A DNA stretch of 64,000 nucleotides from contig NZ_JAMOHZ010000007.1 in NCBI RefSeq assembly GCF_024448715.1, positions 1 through 64,000 on the forward strand. Reading direction: 5' to 3'. The notes beneath the pieces were generated by a model. The model was not told the DNA's origin, ran no database searches, and saw only the letters and a program-made list of their open reading frames with translations. This document shows positions 1 to 7,858 of the stretch, piece after piece. Each line of letters starts with the position of its first letter. Position 1 is the stretch's first letter. Made by a program: the position numbers and the translations under genes. Source of the stretch: Stutzerimonas stutzeri. GTDB taxonomy: Bacteria; Pseudomonadota; Gammaproteobacteria; Pseudomonadales; Pseudomonadaceae.

Positions 1-139
1 TAGAGCACTGGCTAGCAGCGTTTTTACACACTCTGGGCCGGAAGCGGTCACTCATAATCGGCAGAGTCCGGCCCACAGTTGAAGCCCGGCAGCATCAATA
101 TCGCGTCCCTCCATTGCGCAAGTATCTCAACCAGTCCGC

Positions 140-298
140 TGCCGCCGCCGGCCTGATGGCCCAGCACATCCTCGTCAATCTGACCTGAAATACAAATGCA
201 CCGTGCCGCGCGGCCCCAGCCAGGCCAAGCGCCTGTATCAAAGCGCTTGTGAGCAGCGTTATCTGATCAATTGCGAGGCGTTGAGCAACCTGTCCTGA
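140..298 (+). pseudogene. possible 3' end of a small unknown gene
   Basis: A frame without an obvious start ends at the TGA at 296-298 and reads as a cysteine-containing tail (KYKCTVPRG, then AKRLYQSACEQRYLINCEAL). The tail looks like real protein, but upstream of about base 180 the same frame is rich in arginine and proline and unconvincing. It may be the last 35 or so codons of a decayed or frameshifted gene whose body lies outside or is lost. I do not recognise the family. The rest of 1-354 shows no gene. Confidence 0.25.
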
Positions 299-354
299 CG
301 CAGGCGCCTACCCACCTGCGGGTAAACTCTGCGGGGCTTTTTGATAGCGATGGC

Positions 355-1119
355 TTAAGCGGCGAAGCCACCGTCGATCGAGAGGCTGGCGCCGGTGACG
401 TAACCCGCTTCGGGGCCGGCGAGATAGGCTACGAACGCGGCGATTTCTTCGGCGCGGCCGTAGCGTTCGATCGCCATCAGGCCCTTCATGGTTACCGCGA
501 AGTCACCGTTCTCCGGGTTCATGTCGGTGTCCACCGGGCCCGGCTGCACATTGTTCACCGTGATGCCGCGCGAGCCTAGATCGCGCGCCATACCGCGGGT
601 CAGTCCGACAATCGCCGATTTACTCATGGCATAAACACTGCCGCCGGCGAAGGGCATGCGGTCGGCATTGGTGCTCCCGATAGTAATGATGCGGCCACCT
701 TCGTTCATGTGCCGCGCGGCTTCCTGACTGGCAATGAACACGCTGCGTACGTTGACGGCCAGGGTGCGGTCGAAATCTTCCAGGCTGAATTCTTCGATCG
801 GTGCAATCGCCAGCACGCCGGCATTGTTCACCAAGATATCGATGCGCCCGAAGTGGCTCAACGTCTGGCTGACGGCGCCGCGTACGGCATCGGCGTCGGC
901 GCTGTCGGCCTTAACGGCAAGGGCACGGCCGCCGGCCGCTTCGATGCCTCGTACCAGCTCGGCGGCTTTGTCCGCCGAGCTTACATAGGTAATGACCACA
1001 GCCGCACCTTCGTGGGCCAGGCGCTCGGCAATGGCAGCGCCGATGCCCCGCGAGCCGCCCTGAATCAGGGCAACTTTGCCAGTGAGGTTGTTACTGCTGA
1101 GAGTAGTGATGTTCGACAT
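355..1119 (-). CDS. SDR-family NAD(P)-dependent oxidoreductase
   Basis: Classical short-chain dehydrogenase of 254 residues. It shows the cofactor loop GGSRGIG near residue 20, the NNAG motif, the catalytic Ser (ITIGSTN) and the YxxxK pair in SVYAMSKSA. The C-terminal TGASLSIDGG is typical of the FabG-like subgroup. Start chosen at the ATG at 1117-1119 because GGAG lies 8 bases upstream; a longer frame to 1212 has no ribosome site and would run into the regulator promoter. It is divergent from a LysR gene starting 120 bases away, a common arrangement in which the regulator controls the reductase. The substrate cannot be read from sequence. Confidence 0.9.
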   Translation of the reverse strand: MSNITTLSSNNLTGKVALIQGGSRGIGAAIAERLAHEGAAVVITYVSSADKAAELVRGIEAAGGRALAVKADSADADAVRGAVSQTLSHFGRIDILVNNAGVLAIAPIEEFSLEDFDRTLAVNVRSVFIASQEAARHMNEGGRIITIGSTNADRMPFAGGSVYAMSKSAIVGLTRGMARDLGSRGITVNNVQPGPVDTDMNPENGDFAVTMKGLMAIERYGRAEEIAAFVAYLAGPEAGYVTGASLSIDGGFAA

Positions 1120-1239
1120 GCTCGTTGCTCCGATTGGACGGACGACTTGCCCGGATGAAACGAGTATCCACTGCCAATTGCATATCGATAAGCCATCAAT
1201 CACTCTATTCACTCGATCCTTTTGGTTTACGGAGACGCT

Positions 1240-2160
1240 ATGGAAACGCTAGCGGGTCTCGACTGTTTCGTGCGCAGCGCCGAAGCCGGCAGTTTTGCCG
1301 AGGCCGCACGCCGCCTGGGGATAACGCCCGCCGCAGTGGGCAAGAGCGTGGCCAAGCTGGAGGCTAGCCTCGGGGTGCGTCTGTTTCAGCGCAGCACCCG
1401 CAGCCTGACCCTGACCGAAGCCGGCGAACGCTTTTTACACGAAGTCCGTGCCAGTCTGGGCAGCATTCAGCGCGCAGTGGCCAATTTAGCCAGCGCCGCT
1501 GGGCAGCCCGCCGGAGTGCTCAAGGTCAGCATGGGCGTGACCTTTGGCCGCGATTACGTGGTGCCGATGCTGGGTGACTTTCTGCAGCGCTATCCTGCGA
1601 TAACGCCCGATTGGCATTTCGATAACAGCCCGGTCGATCTGATCTCGCAAGGCTTCGATGCCGCCATCAGCGGCGCGATGGAGCTTTCGCCCGGTGTGGT
1701 GGCGCGCAAGTTGGCGCCGGCCCACCGGGTGCTGGTGGCCTCTGCCGGTTATCTGGATGCACATCCTCTTGCGCGTGTGCCGAGCGACCTGGCGCAACAT
1801 GCCGGCATTCTGGTTCGCTCTCCACAGACGGGGCGGGTCCGCCGCTGGACGCTACGCAATCGCAGCAACGCAGAAGCAGCGATCGAACTGCCGGCACGCA
1901 TGACCATGACCGATCCGGATGCCGCCTGCCGCGCGGCGGATATGGGGCTGGGCATCGCCTTAGTCAGCTTACCGCACGCTCTTCCCTATCTGGACCAGGG
2001 CAGCCTGTCACGGGTGCTGCCCGATTGGTATGTGGACGCGGGGCATATAGCGGTGTACTTCTCCGCCCATACGTTGCTGCCGGCGAAAACCCGCGCCTTT
2101 GTAGATTGCCTGGTCGAGCATTTCAAAGCACAGAATCTGGCTGAGCGGTTTTCCTGCTGA
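1240..2160 (+). CDS. LysR-family transcriptional regulator
   Basis: 306-residue LysR regulator starting at ATG 1240, preceded by GGAG at 1231-1234. The N-terminal winged helix-turn-helix covers about residues 1-60 (FAEAARRLGITPAAVGKSVA, then RLFQRSTRSLTLTEAG), followed by a substrate-binding-type effector domain. It resembles the large CrgA/DmlR-like subgroup. It is divergent from the SDR gene at 355-1119 and probably controls it and itself from the shared 120-base gap. Effector unknown. The 153 bases after its stop contain no convincing gene or terminator. Confidence 0.9.
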   Translation: METLAGLDCFVRSAEAGSFAEAARRLGITPAAVGKSVAKLEASLGVRLFQRSTRSLTLTEAGERFLHEVRASLGSIQRAVANLASAAGQPAGVLKVSMGVTFGRDYVVPMLGDFLQRYPAITPDWHFDNSPVDLISQGFDAAISGAMELSPGVVARKLAPAHRVLVASAGYLDAHPLARVPSDLAQHAGILVRSPQTGRVRRWTLRNRSNAEAAIELPARMTMTDPDAACRAADMGLGIALVSLPHALPYLDQGSLSRVLPDWYVDAGHIAVYFSAHTLLPAKTRAFVDCLVEHFKAQNLAERFSC

Positions 2161-2313
2161 GCGTCTTTGGCACGACTCGGTCGTAGCCAACGATGAGGAA
2201 CCGGGGAAGGGGAGCAGCCATTGCCGGTCCCAAACGACCGCTCCTGGCCGACTGTTGCCGGTACCACGGGCCGGAGTCGACCCGAAGCGGACCCCCTAAC
2301 AAGGATTTCTGAG

Positions 2314-3672
2314 CTAGCTTTGTGTCGCAACTCGTTCTGTTTGCTGGATTGCGGCTTTGGGCAACTCCATTCGAAGGCTCTCGCGATACTGCTCGGCCGG
2401 CGCTTCATGGGTGACCTCGACGACGGCGTCATAGTTTTCTCGAATGACCGACTCGATCTCAGCAATGTCCGCACGGAAGAATTCCTTGCGGCCATTTACC
2501 TTGTTTAGACGTCCTGCGGCGAAGCGTTCGTGCAGCTTTGCCTCCAGCGCAGGGGCATTATCTGAAAAGACCATCGCATGCACGTCAAACCAGAACGGCA
2601 CCGATGCGTCACCAAGCTCATCGACACGATCCAGCGGCTCTAGCCGGCGGGTCATACCGATCTTGTAAACTCCTTCGCCGAATGCCCCTAAGTTGGAAAT
2701 CACGTACACATAGCCGGCTTTCGCATTTTGTTCGCGATAATCAATTAGCTTCTCTTCGCTCTCAAGCGCAGCTCGGCCCGCTTCAATCTCAGCCAGCTTC
2801 GCTAAAAGGGGCTCGCGCTCCTCTTCGGACTCTGTTTTGTCCAGGCGAGCCTGAAGGTCGCGCATAGCGGTAGCGAAGTGTTTGCGCTCCTTGGCAATCT
2901 TCTCCCGGGCTGCGCGAATCTCCTGCTCAAGCTTCTGCTGTTCGCGCAGTTCTTCGCGGACGCGCTTGGCCTCTTCCTTTTCCTCCTGTTTCTTGATTTG
3001 AAACTCGTGAGCAAGGTGCAGCTCATCAAGCTTAAGACTCAGATACTTACGCGATATTTCCACGTCCATAATCTTGCCTAGGCGGTTGCAGGCTTCGTAC
3101 GACTTGAGAATTCGCTTCTCACCTAGCTCGACGTTGTCGAACTTTACATTGTCCACGCAATAATCCGCTTCGTTGTTGAACGACCGGATCACCAGCTTGA
3201 TCATATCGTTCACAAGCTTGCGACCTTGCGGCTTGCTGCCGTTAACCGTCCAGTCCATATTTCCAGTGGCAGCTTTCCCGTTCTTGATCATCGCCTTCTG
3301 GAGTTCGCGGACACTGCCTAATCGGGACTTGTATTCATGACTCGCATTTAGTTTGAACTTGGGCTCATAGAGCGCGAAGCTTTCGAGGAGTATCGTTTCC
3401 TCCCATACAAGTATCTGCCTTTGTAAATCAGAGGAGCGTTGTGCAAATGCTACTACCTCCTGCTCGGCGCTCTGAATTTGCTGTCGAACAGCAGCAAGCT
3501 TTGCTTTCTCCTGCTCAGTCAGCCGCTGGACGTCCAGAACATCCATGGCCCCGATCTTTCTATTGAGCGCTTCTAGCTGTGCATGACGCGCCTGAAGCTT
3601 TGTGAGCTGGGCATCCAGATCATCCGCTCGCTGCCGGTTCGCTGGGCCATTCCAATAATCTCTAAAGAGCAT
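2314..3672 (-). CDS. DUF4041 protein with C-terminal T5orf172/GIY-YIG-like domain
   Basis: 452-residue protein starting at ATG 3672, preceded by AGGAAGGA; a frame reaching 3786 lacks a ribosome site. In order: a coiled coil at about residues 20-90, a DUF4041-like central region about 90-215, a second long charged coiled coil about 220-315, and a compact C-terminal domain about 320-402. The last has the T5orf172/MUG113 pattern: YVYVISN, YKIGMTR, a conserved arginine, LEAKLHERF and NGRKEFF. That family is a GIY-YIG nuclease relative found in phages and in bacteria. It stands alone next to a decayed tyrosine recombinase, so it may be cargo of a former mobile element. Domain names are from recall of the family; function is unknown, with a nuclease role in phage conflict plausible. 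Confidence 0.8.
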   Translation of the reverse strand: MLFRDYWNGPANRQRADDLDAQLTKLQARHAQLEALNRKIGAMDVLDVQRLTEQEKAKLAAVRQQIQSAEQEVVAFAQRSSDLQRQILVWEETILLESFALYEPKFKLNASHEYKSRLGSVRELQKAMIKNGKAATGNMDWTVNGSKPQGRKLVNDMIKLVIRSFNNEADYCVDNVKFDNVELGEKRILKSYEACNRLGKIMDVEISRKYLSLKLDELHLAHEFQIKKQEEKEEAKRVREELREQQKLEQEIRAAREKIAKERKHFATAMRDLQARLDKTESEEEREPLLAKLAEIEAGRAALESEEKLIDYREQNAKAGYVYVISNLGAFGEGVYKIGMTRRLEPLDRVDELGDASVPFWFDVHAMVFSDNAPALEAKLHERFAAGRLNKVNGRKEFFRADIAEIESVIRENYDAVVEVTHEAPAEQYRESLRMELPKAAIQQTERVATQS

Positions 3673-3952
3673 AGGTTCCTTCCTCGTTGCTGACTCGAAT
3701 GATTGTTCAGTTGTAACGTCGGTCTGAACGCCTTTATAGCGCAACCAAGCCGCAATGGCTGTCCCGCAATGGCCTATGGCGGCCACTGGGCGCCCGAGGC
3801 AAGACCAAACGAGGTCAACGAGGCAATAATCGCTTTTGCGCGGTTAGTGTGATGACGGCTGACGGTGCCGGTTGTGACTGGCAGCTTTGGGTCGGTTAGC
3901 GACCGTCACCATCGTGGCTCATCCTTGGCTTCCCTCACGATGAGGACAAGCC

Positions 3953-4515
3953 ATGAAACCCATCACTACTCAATGCTACCAACCTTGGAATAAAGGAAAG
4001 CTAGTCGGGCAGAAAGCACCGCTTCGGCTCAGAGATATTTGGGCTATCCGAGTCAGACTCCAGATCGGGGAGAAACCCGGGATCTCGCCCTGGTTGACTT
4101 GCCTATCGATAGCAAGACGAAGCTTCGCGTACGCGACATAGCCCATGAGGTTCACGTGTCAGCACGAGCCATCGTAATGCAGCAGAAAACCCAGCGACCG
4201 GTACAGTTTGAGATCACCGAACAAACTCGGGCGGCACTTGAGGCTTGGATACATCAGGCACAGCTACGGGGTGAAGATCGGCTTTTCCCAAGCCGACTGC
4301 ATTGCTCAGACCACCTCTCCACAAGGCAATACGCTCGCATCGTCAAAGCCTGGGTAACAGCCATCGGTCTCGATCCGGCCGTATACGGCACCCACACGAT
4401 GCGCCGAACCAAGGCGTCGCTGATCTACCGTAGGACGAAGCTGGAAAGCACCGTCAGGTATCTTGGTATCGAGGTAGACGATGCTCTAGAGATGGCTGAA
4501 CAGATCGAGGTATGA
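3953..4515 (+). pseudogene. decayed small tyrosine recombinase (phage integrase family)
   Basis: The N-terminus starts at ATG 3953 (MKPITTQCYQPWNKGKLVGQ) and the rest continues in another frame to the TGA at 4513-4515. The shift lies at the AAA run 4073-4075, where one A appears lost. Compared with the roughly 200-residue recombinases I know from pseudomonads, two segments are also missing. One lies between PIDSK and KLRVRD and contains the first catalytic arginine. The other is about 13 residues between YRRTK and LESTVRYLG and contains the LLLGHT box. THTMRRTK and the YLG tyrosine remain. Both gaps fall at an ACGAAGCT sequence. The product cannot be an active recombinase. Confidence 0.85.
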
Positions 4516-4690
4516 CGACGTTTAGCGGTGGTCGAACTAGACCGTCGCTATCCGGCCAAGAGCGGACATTGGTCATGCTGTTGAACGCTGTCATCACTCC
4601 CTTAAACTACGGCCGATCTTCAAGCAGTCTTCTACCCCCGATTACCACTTCTGTATCCGCTCTACGGGCCACTTGCCTGGTCGCGCTTCG

Positions 4691-4721
4691 ACTGTAGGGT
4701 TAAAGTAAACTTTAATGTCAA
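4691..4721 (-). promoter_or_regulatory. MerR-type operator/promoter, leftward
   Basis: On the minus strand there is a -35 TTGACA (4716-4721), a 19-base spacer with the dyad TTAAAG-N4-CTTTAA (4700-4715), and a -10 TACAGT (4691-4696). The 19-base spacer is the hallmark of promoters twisted open by MerR proteins. It lies just upstream of the merR gene at 4743 but points left, towards the dead recombinase, where no intact gene is found. It may serve merR autoregulation, or it may be a relic of a divergent target gene. Confidence 0.6.
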
Positions 4722-4742
4722 CGCCTTTCGAGAGTGTGGGAA

Positions 4743-5189
4743 ATGAAAATTGGTGAACTGGCGAAGCTCAGCGGTCTGGCGGCTTCACGTATCCGCTTCT
4801 ATGAGTCGAGCGGCCTGATCAAGTCGGTGGAGCGCAAGGCAAACGGTTACCGTGATTACGGCCCCGAGGCGGTGTGGATTCTGGAGATCATCACCGGCGC
4901 CCAGAACGCCGGCTTCTCGCTGGAGGAGATTCGGACTTTGCTGCCAGTAAGCGCCGATGCCTGGCAGCATGACGAGCTTCTGGATAGCCTCAAACGCAAG
5001 GTGTCCGAAATCGAAGTCCTGCAAAAGCGTCTGGAGCAGAACAAGGCGCAACTGCTCGTCGTCATTGAGGGTATCGAAACCAAACCCGAAGGAATGCGCT
5101 GCACCGAGAATACGCAGCGGCTGCTGAACCGCTTTCGCGAAGACGGAAAAGAGGAAAAAGCGACGACAGCACGCTCGACCCAGGCCTGA
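4743..5189 (+). CDS. MerR-family transcriptional regulator
   Basis: 148-residue MerR regulator. The start is taken at ATG 4743 (MKIGELAKLSGLAASRIRFY) because the family begins exactly there; an in-frame GTG sits 9 bases upstream. The helix-turn-helix and wing cover residues 1-70, followed by a dimerisation coiled coil (LKRKVSEIEVLQKRLEQNKA) and a short C-terminus with one cysteine (GMRCTEN), so it is not an obvious multi-cysteine metal sensor. Operators of matching sequence lie in front of this gene, the 5286-6290 gene and the 6603-7835 gene, so these three form its likely regulon. The inducer is probably organic or redox-type (inference). Confidence 0.9.
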   Translation: MKIGELAKLSGLAASRIRFYESSGLIKSVERKANGYRDYGPEAVWILEIITGAQNAGFSLEEIRTLLPVSADAWQHDELLDSLKRKVSEIEVLQKRLEQNKAQLLVVIEGIETKPEGMRCTENTQRLLNRFREDGKEEKATTARSTQA

Positions 5190-5237
5190 TTTGCATCTGC
5201 GATGCGCGATCAGCGCAGGTACGCATCCCAGGCCAAA

Positions 5238-5264
5238 AAAGCCAGGCCGTGACGGCCTGGCTTT
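5238..5264. terminator. bidirectional rho-independent terminator
   Basis: Stem AAAGCCAGGCC / GGCCTGGCTTT with loop GTGAC at 5249-5253. A T-rich tail follows on the plus strand and an A run precedes it, giving a T run on the minus strand. It sits between the convergent merR and the acetoacetate-decarboxylase-like gene and can end both transcripts. Confidence 0.85.
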
Positions 5265-5285
5265 GTTTCTGGAATCCGCATGGAC

Positions 5286-6290
5286 TCAGTCGCGCTCCAG
5301 CATGGCCTTCAAGGGTTCGGGGGCATACAAGGCGCTCTGGAATTCGGGAACGTATTCATACTTCATCATTTTTCCCAGACCCAGCGATTCAATGTAGCCG
5401 GACAGGCTTCCACCGCTCAGCATGAGCTTTACCGAGTCTTCGCTTGAGCTGGACGCATGGCGTTGTTGGCGTGAAACCGCATAGCCATAGGCCAACTCCC
5501 CATCGTGACCGATATTGGTGAAGCTGTTGGTGACCATGTCGATCTCATCCGAGAGATCGCTGAGTTTCTCGCCTTCGAAGGTGACGTCGACTTTGCCTGT
5601 TTTCTGGTCGATGAGTTCAAAGACCACCGAGTTGTAGGTTTCCCTGAAATTGATGCCGGTCAGCCACTTGGGCAGGTTATAGCCCACCACGCCCCTGACT
5701 TCGGCCAGTTCCGTATTCACTGGGAGCTTGAGCACATAGCCCCAGAAGTCCTTGGATATGGACTGACCGATCAGCGTGACGGGTCCCAGGTTCGAGCGAC
5801 CGGGCTTGTTGGTGACAATCGATAGCGCGATCTCGTTGTAGCTGTCGTTGTCGCAGTATTCGTAGGCATAGGCGGTGAATGCGACCAGTCCACGGCCGGG
5901 CCATACTTGAAGCGGCTGGACTTCTTTCAGAACCTCGGCGGGCATGAGCTCCCTCAGCCGGTCTATGTCTGCCGTGAAGACGGCCGTCACTCTACTGTTC
6001 TTGTAGTAGAAGTTGGGCGAATAGGACTCGAAGCCCATGTCGACCTTGGTTTTCTTCAGCTCTTTGAACCAGCTCAGGTCGATGCCCGGAGCCTCGGCGG
6101 CGATCACCGACAGCGGCGGGTTCGATTGATAGCGGTCATACAGCCCACCCGCCGCCACGCTCACTTCGCGACCGCCAAGGTTGGTCTTGCCGTCGCGTTG
6201 CGCGGCCTCGAGAGGCGCCTCCGCCCATGAGGGAGCTGTAGCAGCACTCAGGAGCACGCCTGTTATCACCACAATATTTCCGAGTTTCAT
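5286..6290 (-). CDS. exported acetoacetate decarboxylase-like protein
   Basis: 334 residues from ATG 6290, with GGAGA six bases upstream. It begins with a Sec signal peptide (MKLGNIVVITGVLLSAATA, cleavage probably after SWA), so the mature protein is expected in the periplasm. The body resembles the acetoacetate decarboxylase superfamily: VTAVFTADIDRLRELMPAEV, GLVAFTAYAYEY, and GYNLPKWL where decarboxylases carry their Schiff-base lysine motif. Only one lysine is present where the classical enzyme has two in tandem, so decarboxylation is not assured. Export is unusual for this fold. It is divergent from the flavin reductase at 6603, and both have MerR-type operators in the shared 312-base gap, so they probably act on the same compound. 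Confidence 0.75.
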   Translation of the reverse strand: MKLGNIVVITGVLLSAATAPSWAEAPLEAAQRDGKTNLGGREVSVAAGGLYDRYQSNPPLSVIAAEAPGIDLSWFKELKKTKVDMGFESYSPNFYYKNSRVTAVFTADIDRLRELMPAEVLKEVQPLQVWPGRGLVAFTAYAYEYCDNDSYNEIALSIVTNKPGRSNLGPVTLIGQSISKDFWGYVLKLPVNTELAEVRGVVGYNLPKWLTGINFRETYNSVVFELIDQKTGKVDVTFEGEKLSDLSDEIDMVTNSFTNIGHDGELAYGYAVSRQQRHASSSSEDSVKLMLSGGSLSGYIESLGLGKMMKYEYVPEFQSALYAPEPLKAMLERD

Positions 6291-6381
6291 TCTCTGTCTC
6301 CGCATGCGCTATGGCTGATATGCGAGCAGAAACCAAGTTATCTGCGTCGCACTGGCACATCTCTAGTGGCCAGCTGTGCGC

Positions 6382-6412
6382 ACCCTAACGTTTAACTAAA
6401 CTTTAAGGTCAA
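6382..6412 (-). promoter_or_regulatory. MerR-type operator/promoter of the decarboxylase-like gene
   Basis: Minus-strand -35 TTGACC (6407-6412), a 19-base spacer holding TTAAAG-TTTA-GTTAAA (6391-6406), and -10 TAGGGT (6382-6387). Same architecture as the boxes at 4691 and 6544. The transcript would run to the ATG at 6290. Confidence 0.7.
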
Positions 6413-6543
6413 GCGGGTCGATAGGGACTCTCGGGAGCTTATTCGTTGCGATTCATGTCAGTCATGCAGCGCCGTTCATGGCGCTGGGCTGTCGGATGCA
6501 CCGCATCGCCTTCGGCTCCTGCCCGGCAGCCGCAAAGAAGGCC

Positions 6544-6574
6544 TTGACATTAAAGTCAACTTTAATCTTAAGGT
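6544..6574 (+). promoter_or_regulatory. MerR-type operator/promoter of the flavin oxidoreductase gene
   Basis: -35 TTGACA (6544-6549), a 19-base spacer with perfect arms TTAAAG and CTTTAA (6550-6565), and -10 TAAGGT (6569-6574), 28 bases before the ATG at 6603. This is the best of the three related operators in the window. GTAG at 6593-6596 is the only ribosome-site-like sequence. Confidence 0.75.
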
Positions 6575-6602
6575 CGCTCCACATCACACGAGGTAGTTAT
6601 TC

Positions 6603-7835
6603 ATGAGCGTTTTCGACGGGTTGATCCTTCCCAACGGCTCCAGCATTGCGAACCGTATCGCCAAGGCCGCCATGGAAGAAAACATGGCCGACGACAACCA
6701 GGCGCCGTCCGAGAGGCTGATGCGCTTGTATCAGGCCTGGGCCGATGGCGGTGCCGGCCTGATCATCTCGGGCAACGTGATGGTCGATAGCCGCGCCATG
6801 ACGGGCCCCGGCGGCGTGGTGCTGGAGGATGACAAGCAGTTGGATAAGTTCAAGCGTTGGGCCCGGATCGGCCGCTCCAAGGGCGCGCAGTTCTGGCTGC
6901 AAATCAATCATCCGGGCCGCCAGATGCGCGCCAATCTCGGGCAGAAGACTTGGGCGCCGTCGGCGGTACCGCTGGATCTGGGCAAGATGTCCAAACACTT
7001 CGACACGCCCAGCGAGATGACGCCGGAGGTCATCGAGCAGGTAGTCCGACGGTTCGCTCGCACCGCCCGGCTCGGCGAGCTGGCCGGCTTTACCGGTGTG
7101 GAAATCCACGCGGCCCATGGCTACCTGCTGAGCCAATTCCTGTCCCCCCTTACCAATCAACGAACGGATGAGTGGGGTGGTTCCCTCGAGAACCGAGCCC
7201 GCCTTCTGCTGGATATCCTCAGAGCCGTGCGGGCAGAGGTTTCACCGAGTTTCTCGGTTGCCGTGAAACTCAACTCCGCGGGTTTCCAGCGTGGTGGTTT
7301 CAGTGCCGAGGATGCCGAGCAGGTAGTGAGGCTGCTCAACAACCAGGATGTCGACTTGGTCGAGTTGTCAGGCGGAAGCTATGAAGTTCCTGCCATGCAG
7401 GGCGAAGCCCGCGACGGTCGCACATTGGCGAGAGAGGCCTACTTTCTGGAGTTCGCCCGTGATATCCGGAAGGTCGCGAAGATGCCCGTGATGGTCACGG
7501 GAGGCATCCGCCGTCGACCGGTGGCTGAGCAAGTGATCAATAGCGGTGTCGATATGGTCGGCATCGGCACGGCCCTGGCCATCGATCCGGCTCTGCCGCG
7601 CGATTGGCATCTCGGCAAGAACAGCGCCCCACAGCTGCCACCCATAACCTGGAAGAACAAGGCCCTGGCATCGCTGGCTAACATGGCGGTCGTCAAATTT
7701 CAGTTGAGCAAACACAGCCTGAACAAGAACCCCAACCCGAAGGTATCTCCATGGCGAGCACTGATCATGCAGCAGATGGCCAACGCCTCGCGTACTCGCC
7801 AGTACCGGCGCTGGATGGCGCAACGCGCGCATTGA
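6603..7835 (+). CDS. NADH:flavin oxidoreductase, old yellow enzyme family
   Basis: 410-residue FMN-dependent TIM-barrel reductase of the OYE family. Visible marks are the Gln-His segment QINHPGRQ at 100-107, the active-site pair HAAHGYL (His169, His172) followed by LSQFLSPLTNQRTDEWGGS and ENRAR, and the phosphate-binding end VTGGIRRRP with GVDMVGIGTAL. The C-terminal tail after residue 345 is basic and longer than in minimal OYEs. Such enzymes reduce activated alkenes or process fatty and aromatic compounds using NAD(P)H. Expression probably depends on the MerR operator just upstream. It is convergent with the chemoreceptor gene 23 bases beyond its stop, with no terminator visible between them. 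Confidence 0.9.
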   Translation: MSVFDGLILPNGSSIANRIAKAAMEENMADDNQAPSERLMRLYQAWADGGAGLIISGNVMVDSRAMTGPGGVVLEDDKQLDKFKRWARIGRSKGAQFWLQINHPGRQMRANLGQKTWAPSAVPLDLGKMSKHFDTPSEMTPEVIEQVVRRFARTARLGELAGFTGVEIHAAHGYLLSQFLSPLTNQRTDEWGGSLENRARLLLDILRAVRAEVSPSFSVAVKLNSAGFQRGGFSAEDAEQVVRLLNNQDVDLVELSGGSYEVPAMQGEARDGRTLAREAYFLEFARDIRKVAKMPVMVTGGIRRRPVAEQVINSGVDMVGIGTALAIDPALPRDWHLGKNSAPQLPPITWKNKALASLANMAVVKFQLSKHSLNKNPNPKVSPWRALIMQQMANASRTRQYRRWMAQRAH

Positions 7836-7858
7836 CTGCCGCTGAACCTGCCCCCATC

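Noticed and set aside
4512-4697. A 61-codon frame after the recombinase relic
   Set aside because: Serine- and leucine-rich without motifs or ribosome site; it seems to be the non-coding flank of the recombinase.
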